A stretch of 64,000 nucleotides of DNA from an uncultured Christensenellaceae bacterium (GTDB taxonomy: Bacteria > Bacillota > Clostridia > Christensenellales > Aristaeellaceae), in the NCBI GenBank assembly GCA_905234985.1, contig CAJOJQ010000003.1, forward strand, positions 52,529-116,528, read 5' to 3'. Position 1 is the stretch's first letter; every line of letters begins with the position of its first letter. Below, one piece after another: positions 34,518 to 42,768 of the stretch. A program made the position numbers and the translations under genes. The notes beneath the pieces were generated by a model. It was not told the DNA's origin, searched no databases, and was given only the letters and a program-made list of their open reading frames with translations.

Positions 34518-34546
34518 TTGAAAAAACGCAAAAGATATGGTACTAT
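34518..34546 (+). promoter_or_regulatory. Promoter of the secreted cysteine-rich protein
   Basis: TTGAAA (34518-34523), a 17-nt spacer and TACTAT (34541-34546) with an extended TGG. Confidence 0.65.
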
Positions 34547-34580
34547 AAACTCAAACGAAAAAAAGGAGGCGTCATTTTCC

Positions 34581-35489
34581 ATGAAAGCCAAGCGTTTCCT
34601 GGCCTTCTTTCTGGCCTTTTCCCTGTCCCTTGGGCTGATGGTTTCTCCCGCCAGCGCGACCTGGGTTCTCCTCTCGTTACGCAAGTCAGAACTTGCTGAT
34701 CTTAAGAAAGACCATGATGACTTTCTGGAAAAAATCACAGAAATCCTCTCAAAGGCTGAAGTTCTCGCGGACGTTGAAGATACGGATCAAGGAGATATTT
34801 TCCGTCTGGTTCACGATGGGGAAATCGAATTCGACCTGAAATTTGATAAAGACATCCCAGGGATTAACCTGAGTTTTCCCTATCCAATAGTGCTTTACCC
34901 GATTTATCCCGATGGAACAAAATATGAAATTCAACCCTTAAATCTTTCAAAAATCTATCAGAAAATCCTCTCAAAGGCGGAAGTTCTTGCGGACGTTGAA
35001 ACCACGGATCAAGCGGTTATATTCCGTCTGATTCATGATGAGGAATACCAATTCGACCTGGAACTCGATTGTGCCCATCTAATACTTTACACAATTAATC
35101 TCGACGGAAGTACTGTGAAGCCCACGGTGAAGCCCACGGATTATTCTGCCGTTTGCCCTTATTGTCAGGGGTTAGGACATTGTTCCCATTGCTCCAACGG
35201 CTTGTGTTCGTACTGCATCAATGGATACACTTACTGCACAGGGAGCAACTGCTTGGGCGGTATATGCTTGAATTGCAGCGGTCTGGGATACACCACGAAA
35301 ATGGTTTACACGAAAAATGGTTATGACATAAAGGAACAGAAGTGCGGCATCTGCAATGGCTCCGGACAATGTCAGCGCTGCGGCGGTCTGGGACAGATCA
35401 AATGCATCCATTGCGGCGGTTCTGGCGTGTGTTCCTACTGTAAAGGCGCCTATTTATGCGCTTATTGCGGCGGTACCGGCACCCGGTGA
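34581..35489 (+). CDS. Secreted protein: tandem repeat plus DnaJ-type cysteine-rich domain
   Basis: 302 aa. Signal peptide MKAKRFLAFFLAFSLSLGLM with cleavage near ASA-T. Residues about 50-80 and 124-154 are near-identical repeats (ILSKAEVLADVE, IFRLVHD/IFRLIHD), 74 codons apart. Residues 192-302 contain about nine CxxC pairs, many as CxxCxGxG, the DnaJ zinc-finger pattern (CIHCGGSGVCSYC). AAAGGAGG precedes ATG 34581. DnaJ zinc domains are normally cytoplasmic; finding one behind a signal peptide, without a J domain, is odd. Function unknown; binding of zinc or an unfolded or thiol partner outside the cell is a guess. Confidence 0.8.
   Translation: MKAKRFLAFFLAFSLSLGLMVSPASATWVLLSLRKSELADLKKDHDDFLEKITEILSKAEVLADVEDTDQGDIFRLVHDGEIEFDLKFDKDIPGINLSFPYPIVLYPIYPDGTKYEIQPLNLSKIYQKILSKAEVLADVETTDQAVIFRLIHDEEYQFDLELDCAHLILYTINLDGSTVKPTVKPTDYSAVCPYCQGLGHCSHCSNGLCSYCINGYTYCTGSNCLGGICLNCSGLGYTTKMVYTKNGYDIKEQKCGICNGSGQCQRCGGLGQIKCIHCGGSGVCSYCKGAYLCAYCGGTGTR
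34741..35042 (+). repeat. 222-bp-period tandem duplication inside the secreted cysteine-rich gene
   Basis: About 80 nt starting AAATCCTCTCAAAGGC at 34741 recur from 34963 with few changes, mostly at third positions. The high nucleotide identity indicates a recent in-frame duplication of a 74-residue module. Confidence 0.85.
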
Positions 35490-35565
35490 TCGAAAAGAAG
35501 CCTGACGCGCCACCGCACCCATAACGGAAAACGCGCGAATCGGACGGAACAAAACCGTCCATAAA

Positions 35566-35610
35566 AAACGGTCAGCCATGCCGGATGTTCCGGCGCGGCT
35601 GACCGTATTC
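35566..35610. terminator. Bidirectional terminator between the cysteine-rich gene and the TRAP gene
   Basis: ACGGTCAGCC (35566-35575) pairs with GGCTGACCGT (35595-35604), with T-runs on both strands (TTCTTTTT and TTTTTT). Confidence 0.88.
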
Positions 35611-35626
35611 TTTTTCATTCTATCAA

Positions 35627-37744
35627 TCAGGCTTTGACCTTTTTGCTCTGCATCCACTGCCAAAGCACGACCACGCCCACCAGCACGATGCCGATCACGT
35701 CGGTCAGGGTGCCAGGGTAAATCAGCAGCAGGCCGCCCGCCAGGGCCAGAAGCGCCTGGAGGATATTGAGCTTGGTTTTCCAGTACCGCTCCAAACCCAT
35801 GCCGATGCCGAACATGCCCACCAAAGAGGTCAGGATGATCTGGACCACCTCATACCACTGGGCGTTGAGCATGAGCATTTGGGGGCTTAAAACGAACAGG
35901 TACGGCACCAGGAACGCCGCGATGGCCAGCTTGGAGGCTTCCAGGCCTGTTTTCAGCGGGTCGGATTTGGCGATAGCCGCCCCCGCCATGGCGGCCAGGG
36001 CCACAGGCGGCGTAATATCCGCGATGATGCCGAAATAGAAGGTGAACAAGTGGGCGGGCAGCAGGGCGTAGCCCGCGTTGATGGCGGACAGCGCGCCGTA
36101 GACCTCCGGCAGGCTGGCGGTAAGCGCCTTATACACGATGGGGGCCATGATGGTGGAGGTGATCAGATAGTTGGCCGTGGTGGGCACGCCCATGCCCAGC
36201 AGAATGGAGGCCAGCATGGTGAACAGGAGCAGCAGCAGCAAATTGCCGCTGGCAATGGCGGACAGGCCGGTGCCCATTTTCAGGCCGATGCCCGTTTTGG
36301 TGATCATGCCCGCGATGATGCCCGCCGTGCCGCAGGCCAGCGCCACGCCGATGATGGACCGCGCGCCGCCCTCCAGGGCTTTCAGGTAGTCCATGCCGTG
36401 AAGGCCCTGGGTCTTTTTCACGGCGGTGAGCAGCGCCTTGCCGAAGGAGGTTTCCTTGGGCACGCCTTCCCCGTTGGCGATCATGCCGTAGGCTTTTTTG
36501 CCCCGCACCAGCACGCACAGCAGTTCCGCCACCGTGCGCAGGTAGGAACCCGCGATGGCGGTGACGATGCCGATCAGCGCCGCCATGATGGGGGTAAAGC
36601 CCATGGCTAAAATGGCGATGATGGCGATGAGGGGCAGCATCAGGAAGCCCCGCTCCAGCATCACCTTGGCCAGCTTGGGCATTTTATCCCGGTCCATACC
36701 CACCAGCCCCTGCTTCCGGGCTTCCAGGTCGGTGATAATGTAGATGCCCACGAAGTAAAGCAAAGCGGGAATGATGGCCGCTTTCACGATCACGCCGTAG
36801 GGCAGGCCGATGGACTCCGCCATCAGGAACGCCGCCGCGCCCATGACCGGGGGCATGATCTGGCCGCCGGTGGAGGCCGCCGCTTCCACAGCCGCGGCAA
36901 ATTCCGGCTTGTAGCCCAAGCGCTTCATCATGGGGATGGTAAAGGAGCCGGAACCCACCGTGTTCGCTACTGAGGAGCCGGACACCGTTCCTTCAAAGGC
37001 GGAGGTGATGACCGCCACCTTGGCGGGGCCGCCCCGCTGATGGCCGCAGATGGCGTTGGAAAGATCAATGAAGAATTCGCCCACGCCCGTTTTTTCCAGG
37101 AAGGAGCCGAACAGGATGAACAGGAAAATGAACGTGGAGGACGCGCCCACCGGCGTGCCGAAAACGCCCTCCTGGGTATAGAAAAGGTACTGCACCAGCT
37201 GCTTCCAGGTAAAGCCCCGGTTGGCGAGGAAACCGGGCATACTGCGCCCGAACAGCCCCACCGTCACAAAACACAGGGAAATGATCACGATGGGCAGGCC
37301 CACCACCCGGCGGCAGGCTTCCAGCAGCAGGATGATCCCCACCAGGCCCAAATACAGCTGGAAATCCGTGTAGCCAAACTGCATGGCGATCTTGTCAAAG
37401 AAAACCACCTGATACAAATAGACCGCGATGGACAGCAGGGCAAGCGCTACGTCGTACCAGGGCAGCTTATCCTTCCGTGCCTTGCGCCGGGCGGGATAGA
37501 GCAGATACGCCAGCATCAGCACGATGCCCAAATGAATGGGCCGCATGTGGGTGGAAGGAATGATGCGCCAGGTGGAATACAATTGCAGCACGGAAAACAG
37601 GATCAGAATGACGCTGAGGATCACGCCCCGAAAGCCCGTCAAGGTACGGAAGGCGCTTTCCCGGTCATACTTTTGCATGATCGCGTCCATTTCCTCCTGG
37701 GCGGCGGCGGCAAACTCATGCTCGCGTTCAGGATGCTCCGACAT
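35627..37744 (-). CDS. TRAP transporter fused 4TM/12TM permease
   Basis: Secondary transporter subunit for a carboxylate or amino acid, 705 aa, plasma membrane. About four N-terminal helices (DctQ-like) then twelve or more (DctM-like). The DctM signature segments GTVSGSSVANTVGSG and SFTIPMMKRLGY, and the late GMGVPTTANYLITST, are plain. Start at ATG 37744 with GGAGG; the longer frame lacks a site. It follows the TAXI-type substrate-binding gene after 73 nt, giving a complete TAXI-TRAP system in one operon. The substrate (glutamate, C4-dicarboxylate or other) cannot be read from the sequence. Confidence 0.93.
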   Translation of the reverse strand: MSEHPEREHEFAAAAQEEMDAIMQKYDRESAFRTLTGFRGVILSVILILFSVLQLYSTWRIIPSTHMRPIHLGIVLMLAYLLYPARRKARKDKLPWYDVALALLSIAVYLYQVVFFDKIAMQFGYTDFQLYLGLVGIILLLEACRRVVGLPIVIISLCFVTVGLFGRSMPGFLANRGFTWKQLVQYLFYTQEGVFGTPVGASSTFIFLFILFGSFLEKTGVGEFFIDLSNAICGHQRGGPAKVAVITSAFEGTVSGSSVANTVGSGSFTIPMMKRLGYKPEFAAAVEAAASTGGQIMPPVMGAAAFLMAESIGLPYGVIVKAAIIPALLYFVGIYIITDLEARKQGLVGMDRDKMPKLAKVMLERGFLMLPLIAIIAILAMGFTPIMAALIGIVTAIAGSYLRTVAELLCVLVRGKKAYGMIANGEGVPKETSFGKALLTAVKKTQGLHGMDYLKALEGGARSIIGVALACGTAGIIAGMITKTGIGLKMGTGLSAIASGNLLLLLLFTMLASILLGMGVPTTANYLITSTIMAPIVYKALTASLPEVYGALSAINAGYALLPAHLFTFYFGIIADITPPVALAAMAGAAIAKSDPLKTGLEASKLAIAAFLVPYLFVLSPQMLMLNAQWYEVVQIILTSLVGMFGIGMGLERYWKTKLNILQALLALAGGLLLIYPGTLTDVIGIVLVGVVVLWQWMQSKKVKA

Positions 37745-37817
37745 GAAATACCTCCTTGTAACCAAAATCGGGCCAGGGAGACCCCGGCCCGTGTAAACCT
37801 GTTGCAGGGCGGAAACC

Positions 37818-38795
37818 TTACTGCATGATGCCGATTTCCTTGTAGTACTTCACAGCGCCGGGATGGAAGGTGCCGCCGGTCACGCCCGCGGCGGCGTCAC
37901 TTTCGGAGGTGGGTACGCCCTTGATAGCGCTTTCAGGGCTGATGTAGCTCTTCTTGGCGTTGGTCAGCTCGTCCTTGTTCTCAAACAGCACCTTGGTGAT
38001 CTGGTAAACCAGGTCTTCGTCCAGTTCATTGGAGGCCACCAGCACGGCGGTAATGGCGGGCACCGCCACGTCTTCATCCGCGCCTTCATAGGTGCCGGCG
38101 GGAATCACGTCGGTGACGTAGTAGGGATACTTGCTCTGGAGGGCTTCCATCTGCTCGCCTTCAAAGGTCAGCAGGGAAATGGGGCGCTTGAGGGCCACGT
38201 CCACAATGGAGGCATTGGGGAACGCGGAAACCGCGAAGAACGCTTCCACCTGACGGTTCTGGAAGGATTCGGCGGATTCGCTGAAGGAAAGATAATGGGG
38301 CGTAATATCGTTCAGGGTCAGGCCGGCGATTTCCAGAATCTGAATCGCGTTGAAATACACGCCGGAGCCTACCGCGCCAACGCCCACATTCTTGCCCTTC
38401 AGATCCTCCACCTTGGTGATGCCGCTGTCCTTGGCGACCACCAGATGCACGACCTCGGGATAAATGGCGCCGATGGCCGCGAAGGTTTCCACCTTCTGGC
38501 CGCCGAAGTCGTCGGTGCCTTGATAAGCGTAGCTCATTACGTCGTTCTGGGTCCAGCCCAATTCGGCTTCGCCCTGGGTGATTGCCAGGATGTTGGCCTT
38601 GGAGCCGCCGGAGGCCTGGGCCGTAACTTCCAGATTGGCGATCTTGCTGGTGAACAGCGCGGCGATTTCACCGCCGAAAGCATAGTAGGTGCCCGTGGTG
38701 CCGCCGGTGGAGAATACCAGATATTCATCCGCCATCGCGGCAAAGGATACGGTCAGCATAGCGAGCGCCAACCCAAGAGCGATGAGTTTCTTCAT
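37818..38795 (-). CDS. TAXI-family TRAP substrate-binding protein
   Basis: Exported binding protein, 325 aa, signal peptide to about AAMA-D (residue 23). Family marks: FSTGGTTGTYYAFGGEIA at the mature N-terminus, ASGGSKANI, and DLKGKNVGVGAVGSG. It precedes the fused TRAP permease by 73 nt on the same strand. GAGG sits upstream of ATG 38795. It captures the substrate and delivers it to the permease in a sodium- or proton-driven import. Substrate unknown. Confidence 0.94.
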   Translation of the reverse strand: MKKLIALGLALAMLTVSFAAMADEYLVFSTGGTTGTYYAFGGEIAALFTSKIANLEVTAQASGGSKANILAITQGEAELGWTQNDVMSYAYQGTDDFGGQKVETFAAIGAIYPEVVHLVVAKDSGITKVEDLKGKNVGVGAVGSGVYFNAIQILEIAGLTLNDITPHYLSFSESAESFQNRQVEAFFAVSAFPNASIVDVALKRPISLLTFEGEQMEALQSKYPYYVTDVIPAGTYEGADEDVAVPAITAVLVASNELDEDLVYQITKVLFENKDELTNAKKSYISPESAIKGVPTSESDAAAGVTGGTFHPGAVKYYKEIGIMQ

Positions 38796-38866
38796 GTTTC
38801 AGCAAACCTCTTTTCCTGCAAGATTGTCCGCGCGCTTCCCTTATGGGAACGCTTTGGAATGAAAGT

Positions 38867-38895
38867 ATTTTACAGGAACATCCATAAAAATACAA
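38867..38895 (-). promoter_or_regulatory. Promoter of the TAXI-TRAP operon
   Basis: On the minus strand TTGTAT (38890-38895), a 17-nt spacer and TAAAAT (38867-38872), about 70 nt before the ATG. Confidence 0.7.
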
Positions 38896-38981
38896 TCACT
38901 TCCGACCAATCAAAACGGGAAAAACAAGCAAAAAACAATCGCTTGCCGGTCAAAGGGTTTCTGCATGTTTATTCTGTTTTT

Positions 38982-40754
38982 TTATGAAGCGGCTTTTCCG
39001 CTGTACATGCTGTACAAAGAATAATAAATGCCCTTCTTTTGCATCAGCTCGTCGTGGGTGCCGGTTTCCTCGATGCCCTTTTCCGTCAGCACCCAGATCA
39101 CGTCCGCGTTGCGGATGGTAGTCAGGCGGTGGGCGATGGTGAAGGTGGTGCGGCCCTTGGCAAGCTCCTCCAAAGAGCGCTGCACCAGCAATTCGTTTTC
39201 GTTATCCAGGGCGCTGGTGGCTTCGTCCAAAATCAGGATGGGCGGGTTTTTCAGGAAAACCCGGGCGATGGCCAGCCGCTGCTTTTGTCCGCCGGAGAGC
39301 TTCACGCCCCGCTCGCCGATATAGGTATCGTAGCCGTCCGGCAGCTTCACCACGAACTCGTGAGCCCCGGCCCGCTTGGCGGCCAGGACGATTTCTTCCT
39401 CCGTGGCCCCCGGCTTGCCGTAAGAAATGTTTTCCCGCACGGTGCCGGAGAAAAGATAAACCTCCTGCTGCACCATACCGATGGCGTTGCGCAGGGATTT
39501 GAGGGTGAGGGATTGAATGTCCTTGCCGTCAATGAGGATGCGGCCGCTGGTCACGTCGTAGAACCGGGGGATCAGGTTGCACAGGGTGGTCTTGCCCGCG
39601 CCGCTGGGACCCACCAGGGCCACGTTCTGCCCGGCGTGTACCAGCATGTCCACGCTGCCCAGCACCTCGTGATTCACGTCGTCGGCGTAATGGAAGCCCA
39701 CCTTTTCAAAGCGCACCTCGCCCTTCACGTCCCCGATGGGCAGCGCGCCGGGCTTGTCCTTGATTTCCACCGGGGCGTCCATGATCTCGCAGAAGCGTTC
39801 GATGCCGGTCATGCCCCGCTCAAATTGTTCGGAAAAATCCACGATGCGGCGGATGGAGGTGAGCAGGGTGGAAATGTAGAGCAGGAACGCGGCGTAATCG
39901 CCTACCGCCAGCTTGCCGTCCTTCAAGAACAGGGCCCCGGCCACCACCACCAGGATGTACATGGTGCCCTCGAACATCCGGGTGACGGTGTTGAAGCCCG
40001 CCATGTAGCGGTACTGCATTTTCTTGAAGCCATAGAATTTTTCGTTGCCGTGGCCGAACTTTTCGATCTCCAAATCCTCGTTGGCGAAGGATTTCACCAC
40101 CCGCACGCCCAGCAGGCTGTCCTCCACCTGGGCGTTGATCTCGCCCACCTGATGCCGGGCGTCCTTAAAGGCGATGCGCATTTTCTGGCGGAAGTACCGG
40201 GTGCCGATGAGCATGAAGGGCAGCAGCAGGAACACCATGAGGGTGAGCCATACGTTCATGCCGCAGAGGATGATGAAGGAGGCGGTGATCTTCACCCCGG
40301 CGATCAAAAATTCCTCCGGGCAATGGTGGGAGAACTCCGTCACGTCGAACAAATCGCTGGTGATGCGGGCCATGATCTGGCCTACCTTGGTTTCATTGTA
40401 ATAGGAAAAAGACAATTGCTGCAAATGGTTAAAGAGGTCGGTGCGCATGTCCGTTTCCAGCTTGGCCCCGGTCACGTGGCCCCAATACTGCATGAAATGG
40501 TTGGCCGCCGTGTCGATGATCCGCAAAAGCAAATATACCCCGCCTAAGGTCAGCACCCAGGAGGTGGTGATTTGGGTATAGCCCGCCACCGCCTGATTGG
40601 TGATCATGCGCACGATTTGCGGGAACACGATCTCGCAGCCCGTGGTCATCAGGGCGCAAAACAAATCCAGGGCGATTTCTTTTTTGTACTTGCCGTAGTA
40701 AGGAAGGAAGCGCTTGAGCAAATGGCCGAGCTTCATGCGGGGGGCGGAAGACAT
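38982..40754 (-). CDS. ABC exporter (MsbA-like half-transporter, canonical ATP site)
   Basis: 590 aa: six-helix membrane domain (about 1-310) and an ATPase domain with Walker A GPSGAGKTT, signature LSGGQKQR and Walker B ILILDEATSALDNENE including the catalytic Glu. Both ATP half-sites are canonical, so it can work as a homodimer. I set the start at ATG 40754, with AAAGGAG upstream. The next upstream minus-strand gene is tsaD, with a heptamer element between. No substrate clue; multidrug or lipid export by analogy. Confidence 0.92.
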   Translation of the reverse strand: MSSAPRMKLGHLLKRFLPYYGKYKKEIALDLFCALMTTGCEIVFPQIVRMITNQAVAGYTQITTSWVLTLGGVYLLLRIIDTAANHFMQYWGHVTGAKLETDMRTDLFNHLQQLSFSYYNETKVGQIMARITSDLFDVTEFSHHCPEEFLIAGVKITASFIILCGMNVWLTLMVFLLLPFMLIGTRYFRQKMRIAFKDARHQVGEINAQVEDSLLGVRVVKSFANEDLEIEKFGHGNEKFYGFKKMQYRYMAGFNTVTRMFEGTMYILVVVAGALFLKDGKLAVGDYAAFLLYISTLLTSIRRIVDFSEQFERGMTGIERFCEIMDAPVEIKDKPGALPIGDVKGEVRFEKVGFHYADDVNHEVLGSVDMLVHAGQNVALVGPSGAGKTTLCNLIPRFYDVTSGRILIDGKDIQSLTLKSLRNAIGMVQQEVYLFSGTVRENISYGKPGATEEEIVLAAKRAGAHEFVVKLPDGYDTYIGERGVKLSGGQKQRLAIARVFLKNPPILILDEATSALDNENELLVQRSLEELAKGRTTFTIAHRLTTIRNADVIWVLTEKGIEETGTHDELMQKKGIYYSLYSMYSGKAAS

Positions 40755-40793
40755 AAGCAGGCTCCTTTCGGCGTGGGGGAACTGGTGATAAAA

Positions 40794-40883
40794 TTGAAAA
40801 GTGAAAAGTGGAAAGTGGAAAGTGGAAATTTTACAAGTATCGTCGCAGGTTATATTTTCACTTTTCACTTTTTACTTTGACAA
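40794..40883. repeat. Heptamer inverted-repeat element H4 (AAGTGGA type)
   Basis: Left arm 40794-40829 of AAGTGGA/AAGTGAA units; right arm 40855-40883 of CACTTTT units; loop of about 25 nt. The right arm overlaps the last codons and stop of tsaD (40872-40883), which therefore appear to be element-derived. Confidence 0.88.
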
Positions 40884-41933
40884 CCGCAGTGCTGGCTTGG
40901 CGTTGAGCGTCAAATCGGCGATTTCTCCCCGCATCAAATGATAGTAGGCGGCGGAGCCGATCATGGCGGCGTTGTCGCCGCAGAGGTTCAGGCGGGGCAT
41001 GTACAATTGAATACCGCGTTTCTGGCAGGCGGCTTCCATTTCGCGGCGCAGCAAACTGTTGGCGGACACGCCCCCGGCTAAAGCCATTTTCTTTAAGTTC
41101 AATTCTTCCGCCGCTAACATGGCCTTGTCCACTAAGAAGGAAACCACGGCGGCGCGGAAGGAGGCGGCCAAATCGGCGTCGTTGAGGGCTTCGCCCTTCT
41201 GCCGGGCGTTGTGTACAGCGTTGATGAAAGCCGTTTTCAGGCCGGAGAAGGAATAATCGTAGCGTCCCTCCGTTTTGGGCCGGGGCAGCTTCAAGGCGCA
41301 GGGATCGCCGGTTTCGGCCAGCTTGTCCAGCAGAGGGCCGCCGGGGTAGGGGATGTTCAGCACACGGGCCGCTTTATCAAAGGCCTCCCCCGCCGCGTCG
41401 TCCTGGGTCTGGCCGATGATGCGGAACACGCCGTAATCTTCCACGGAAAAGAGATGGCTGTGCCCGCCGCTGACCACCAGACAGGCGACGGGCGGCTCCA
41501 AATCGGGATGGGTGAGGAAATTGGCGCAGATGTGCCCCTCGATGTGATTGACCGGCACCAAAGGCTTATTTGCCGCAAAAGCCAGGGCCTTGGCGCAGGA
41601 AACGCCGATGAGCAGCGCCCCCACCAGGCCGGGGCCATAGGTGACGGCAATGGCGTCCACGTCTTTTAATTCCATCCCCGCGTCTTTCAGCGCCTGATCC
41701 ACCATCAAATCCACCTTTTCCACATGGGCCCGGCTGGCGATTTCCGGCACCACCCCGCCGTAGAGGGCGTGGAGGTCGATTTGGGTAAAAACGGCGTTGG
41801 ACAGAATCGTGCGCCCGTCCTCGATCACCGCCGCCGCCGTTTCGTCGCAGCTTGATTCAATGGCCAGGATGCGGACGTGATCTTTGCTTTTCAGCGCTTC
41901 CGCCTGCTGCCGGCAGGATTCAAAATAGCTCAT
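40872..41933 (-). CDS. tsaD: tRNA N6-threonylcarbamoyladenosine synthase subunit TsaD
   Basis: Transfers threonylcarbamoyl to A37 of ANN-decoding tRNAs, with TsaB and TsaE. 353 aa. Motifs: ILAIESSCDETAAAV, GGVVPEIASRAHVE, and the metal site NHIEGHI with paired histidines; late KMALAGGVSANSLLRREM. The start is ATG 41933 with AAAGGAAAC upstream, coupled by ATGA to the preceding gene. The final residues lie in a heptamer repeat arm, so the C-terminal few residues are probably not ancestral. Confidence 0.95.
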   Translation of the reverse strand: MSYFESCRQQAEALKSKDHVRILAIESSCDETAAAVIEDGRTILSNAVFTQIDLHALYGGVVPEIASRAHVEKVDLMVDQALKDAGMELKDVDAIAVTYGPGLVGALLIGVSCAKALAFAANKPLVPVNHIEGHICANFLTHPDLEPPVACLVVSGGHSHLFSVEDYGVFRIIGQTQDDAAGEAFDKAARVLNIPYPGGPLLDKLAETGDPCALKLPRPKTEGRYDYSFSGLKTAFINAVHNARQKGEALNDADLAASFRAAVVSFLVDKAMLAAEELNLKKMALAGGVSANSLLRREMEAACQKRGIQLYMPRLNLCGDNAAMIGSAAYYHLMRGEIADLTLNAKPALRLSK

Positions 41934-42634
41934 TTTGTTTCCGTTTCCTTTTGTGTTTTCCCGTTTTTCAGCCACACCACGATCATGACCAGCATCATGC
42001 CCAGCAAGGGCAGCATGCTCTTCCCTATTTCTCCGGCGTACCAGATGAAGAAATTCAGGGGCATAAGGGCCAGCAATAAATCGGTGTTGGGGTTCAAAAG
42101 CCACAGATCGTTGGTAAAGATCAATTTGTGGAAGGTAACGAACAAGCCGTCAAAGTTCACCGCGCCCCACACCGCCAAAACGGTGGCAAGGGCCAGCAGG
42201 AACAGGGCGGAAAGGGAAAAGCCTCGGTCACCGTCGTATAAAAACTGCGCAGGCTGGGCCTTATGCCTGAAATACAGAAAGGCCAGCGCCCCGATCACGA
42301 TGCCGCCGCCCGCCCAGCGGACGATTTTCAGGGCGGTGACGATACCGCGCACGTCGGCCAGATGGGCGTTTTCCTTGTCGGAAAAGGCGTTTTCCAGTTC
42401 ACCGGAATCGGGATTCGTCACCTGCACGGCCACCGTTTTCCCGTCCAGATATTGGGTAATGGCCTTGGCGTAATCCCCGTACCGGGTGGGAGATACGTTC
42501 AAATGGGCGGTCTGGCTGTAATTCAGAAAGCCCTGCTTCATCAGGTTTTCATTGGTGACGCTGGACGCCGCGATGGAGCAGAGCAGGGAAATAAACCCCA
42601 CCAGACCCAGGCAAAAATACATAATTCGTTTCAT
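41930..42634 (-). CDS. TIGR01906/DUF1461-like integral membrane protein
   Basis: 234 aa. A signal-anchor-like N-terminal helix (about 5-25), a loop of about 70 residues, then three or four helices. The segment FVTFHKLIFTNDLWLLNPNTDLLLALMP is the hallmark of this uncharacterised family. Its stop overlaps the tsaD start as ATGA, suggesting co-translation. The ribosome site before ATG 42634 is weak. Role unknown. Confidence 0.85.
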   Translation of the reverse strand: MKRIMYFCLGLVGFISLLCSIAASSVTNENLMKQGFLNYSQTAHLNVSPTRYGDYAKAITQYLDGKTVAVQVTNPDSGELENAFSDKENAHLADVRGIVTALKIVRWAGGGIVIGALAFLYFRHKAQPAQFLYDGDRGFSLSALFLLALATVLAVWGAVNFDGLFVTFHKLIFTNDLWLLNPNTDLLLALMPLNFFIWYAGEIGKSMLPLLGMMLVMIVVWLKNGKTQKETETK

Positions 42635-42712
42635 TTTATCATCGTATCACGGGGCGTTAAGTTGGAATAAGAACACAAAGAAACAACCCGAGGAGGTTTT
42701 CTTTGGAAGAGC

Positions 42713-42752
42713 GCGAGAAACCTTTCTTTTTCCGAAAAGAAAGGTTTCTCGC
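42713..42752. repeat. Long perfect palindrome between prfB and the DUF1461-like gene
   Basis: GCGAGAAACCTTTCTTTT (42713-42730) pairs perfectly over 18 bp with AAAAGAAAGGTTTCTCGC (42735-42752) around a 4-nt loop. Flanks are C-rich (CCCCCCATCCC). Similar in style to the G-rich stem-loops but with a different arm sequence. Confidence 0.85.
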
Positions 42753-42768
42753 AAAATCCCCCCATCCC

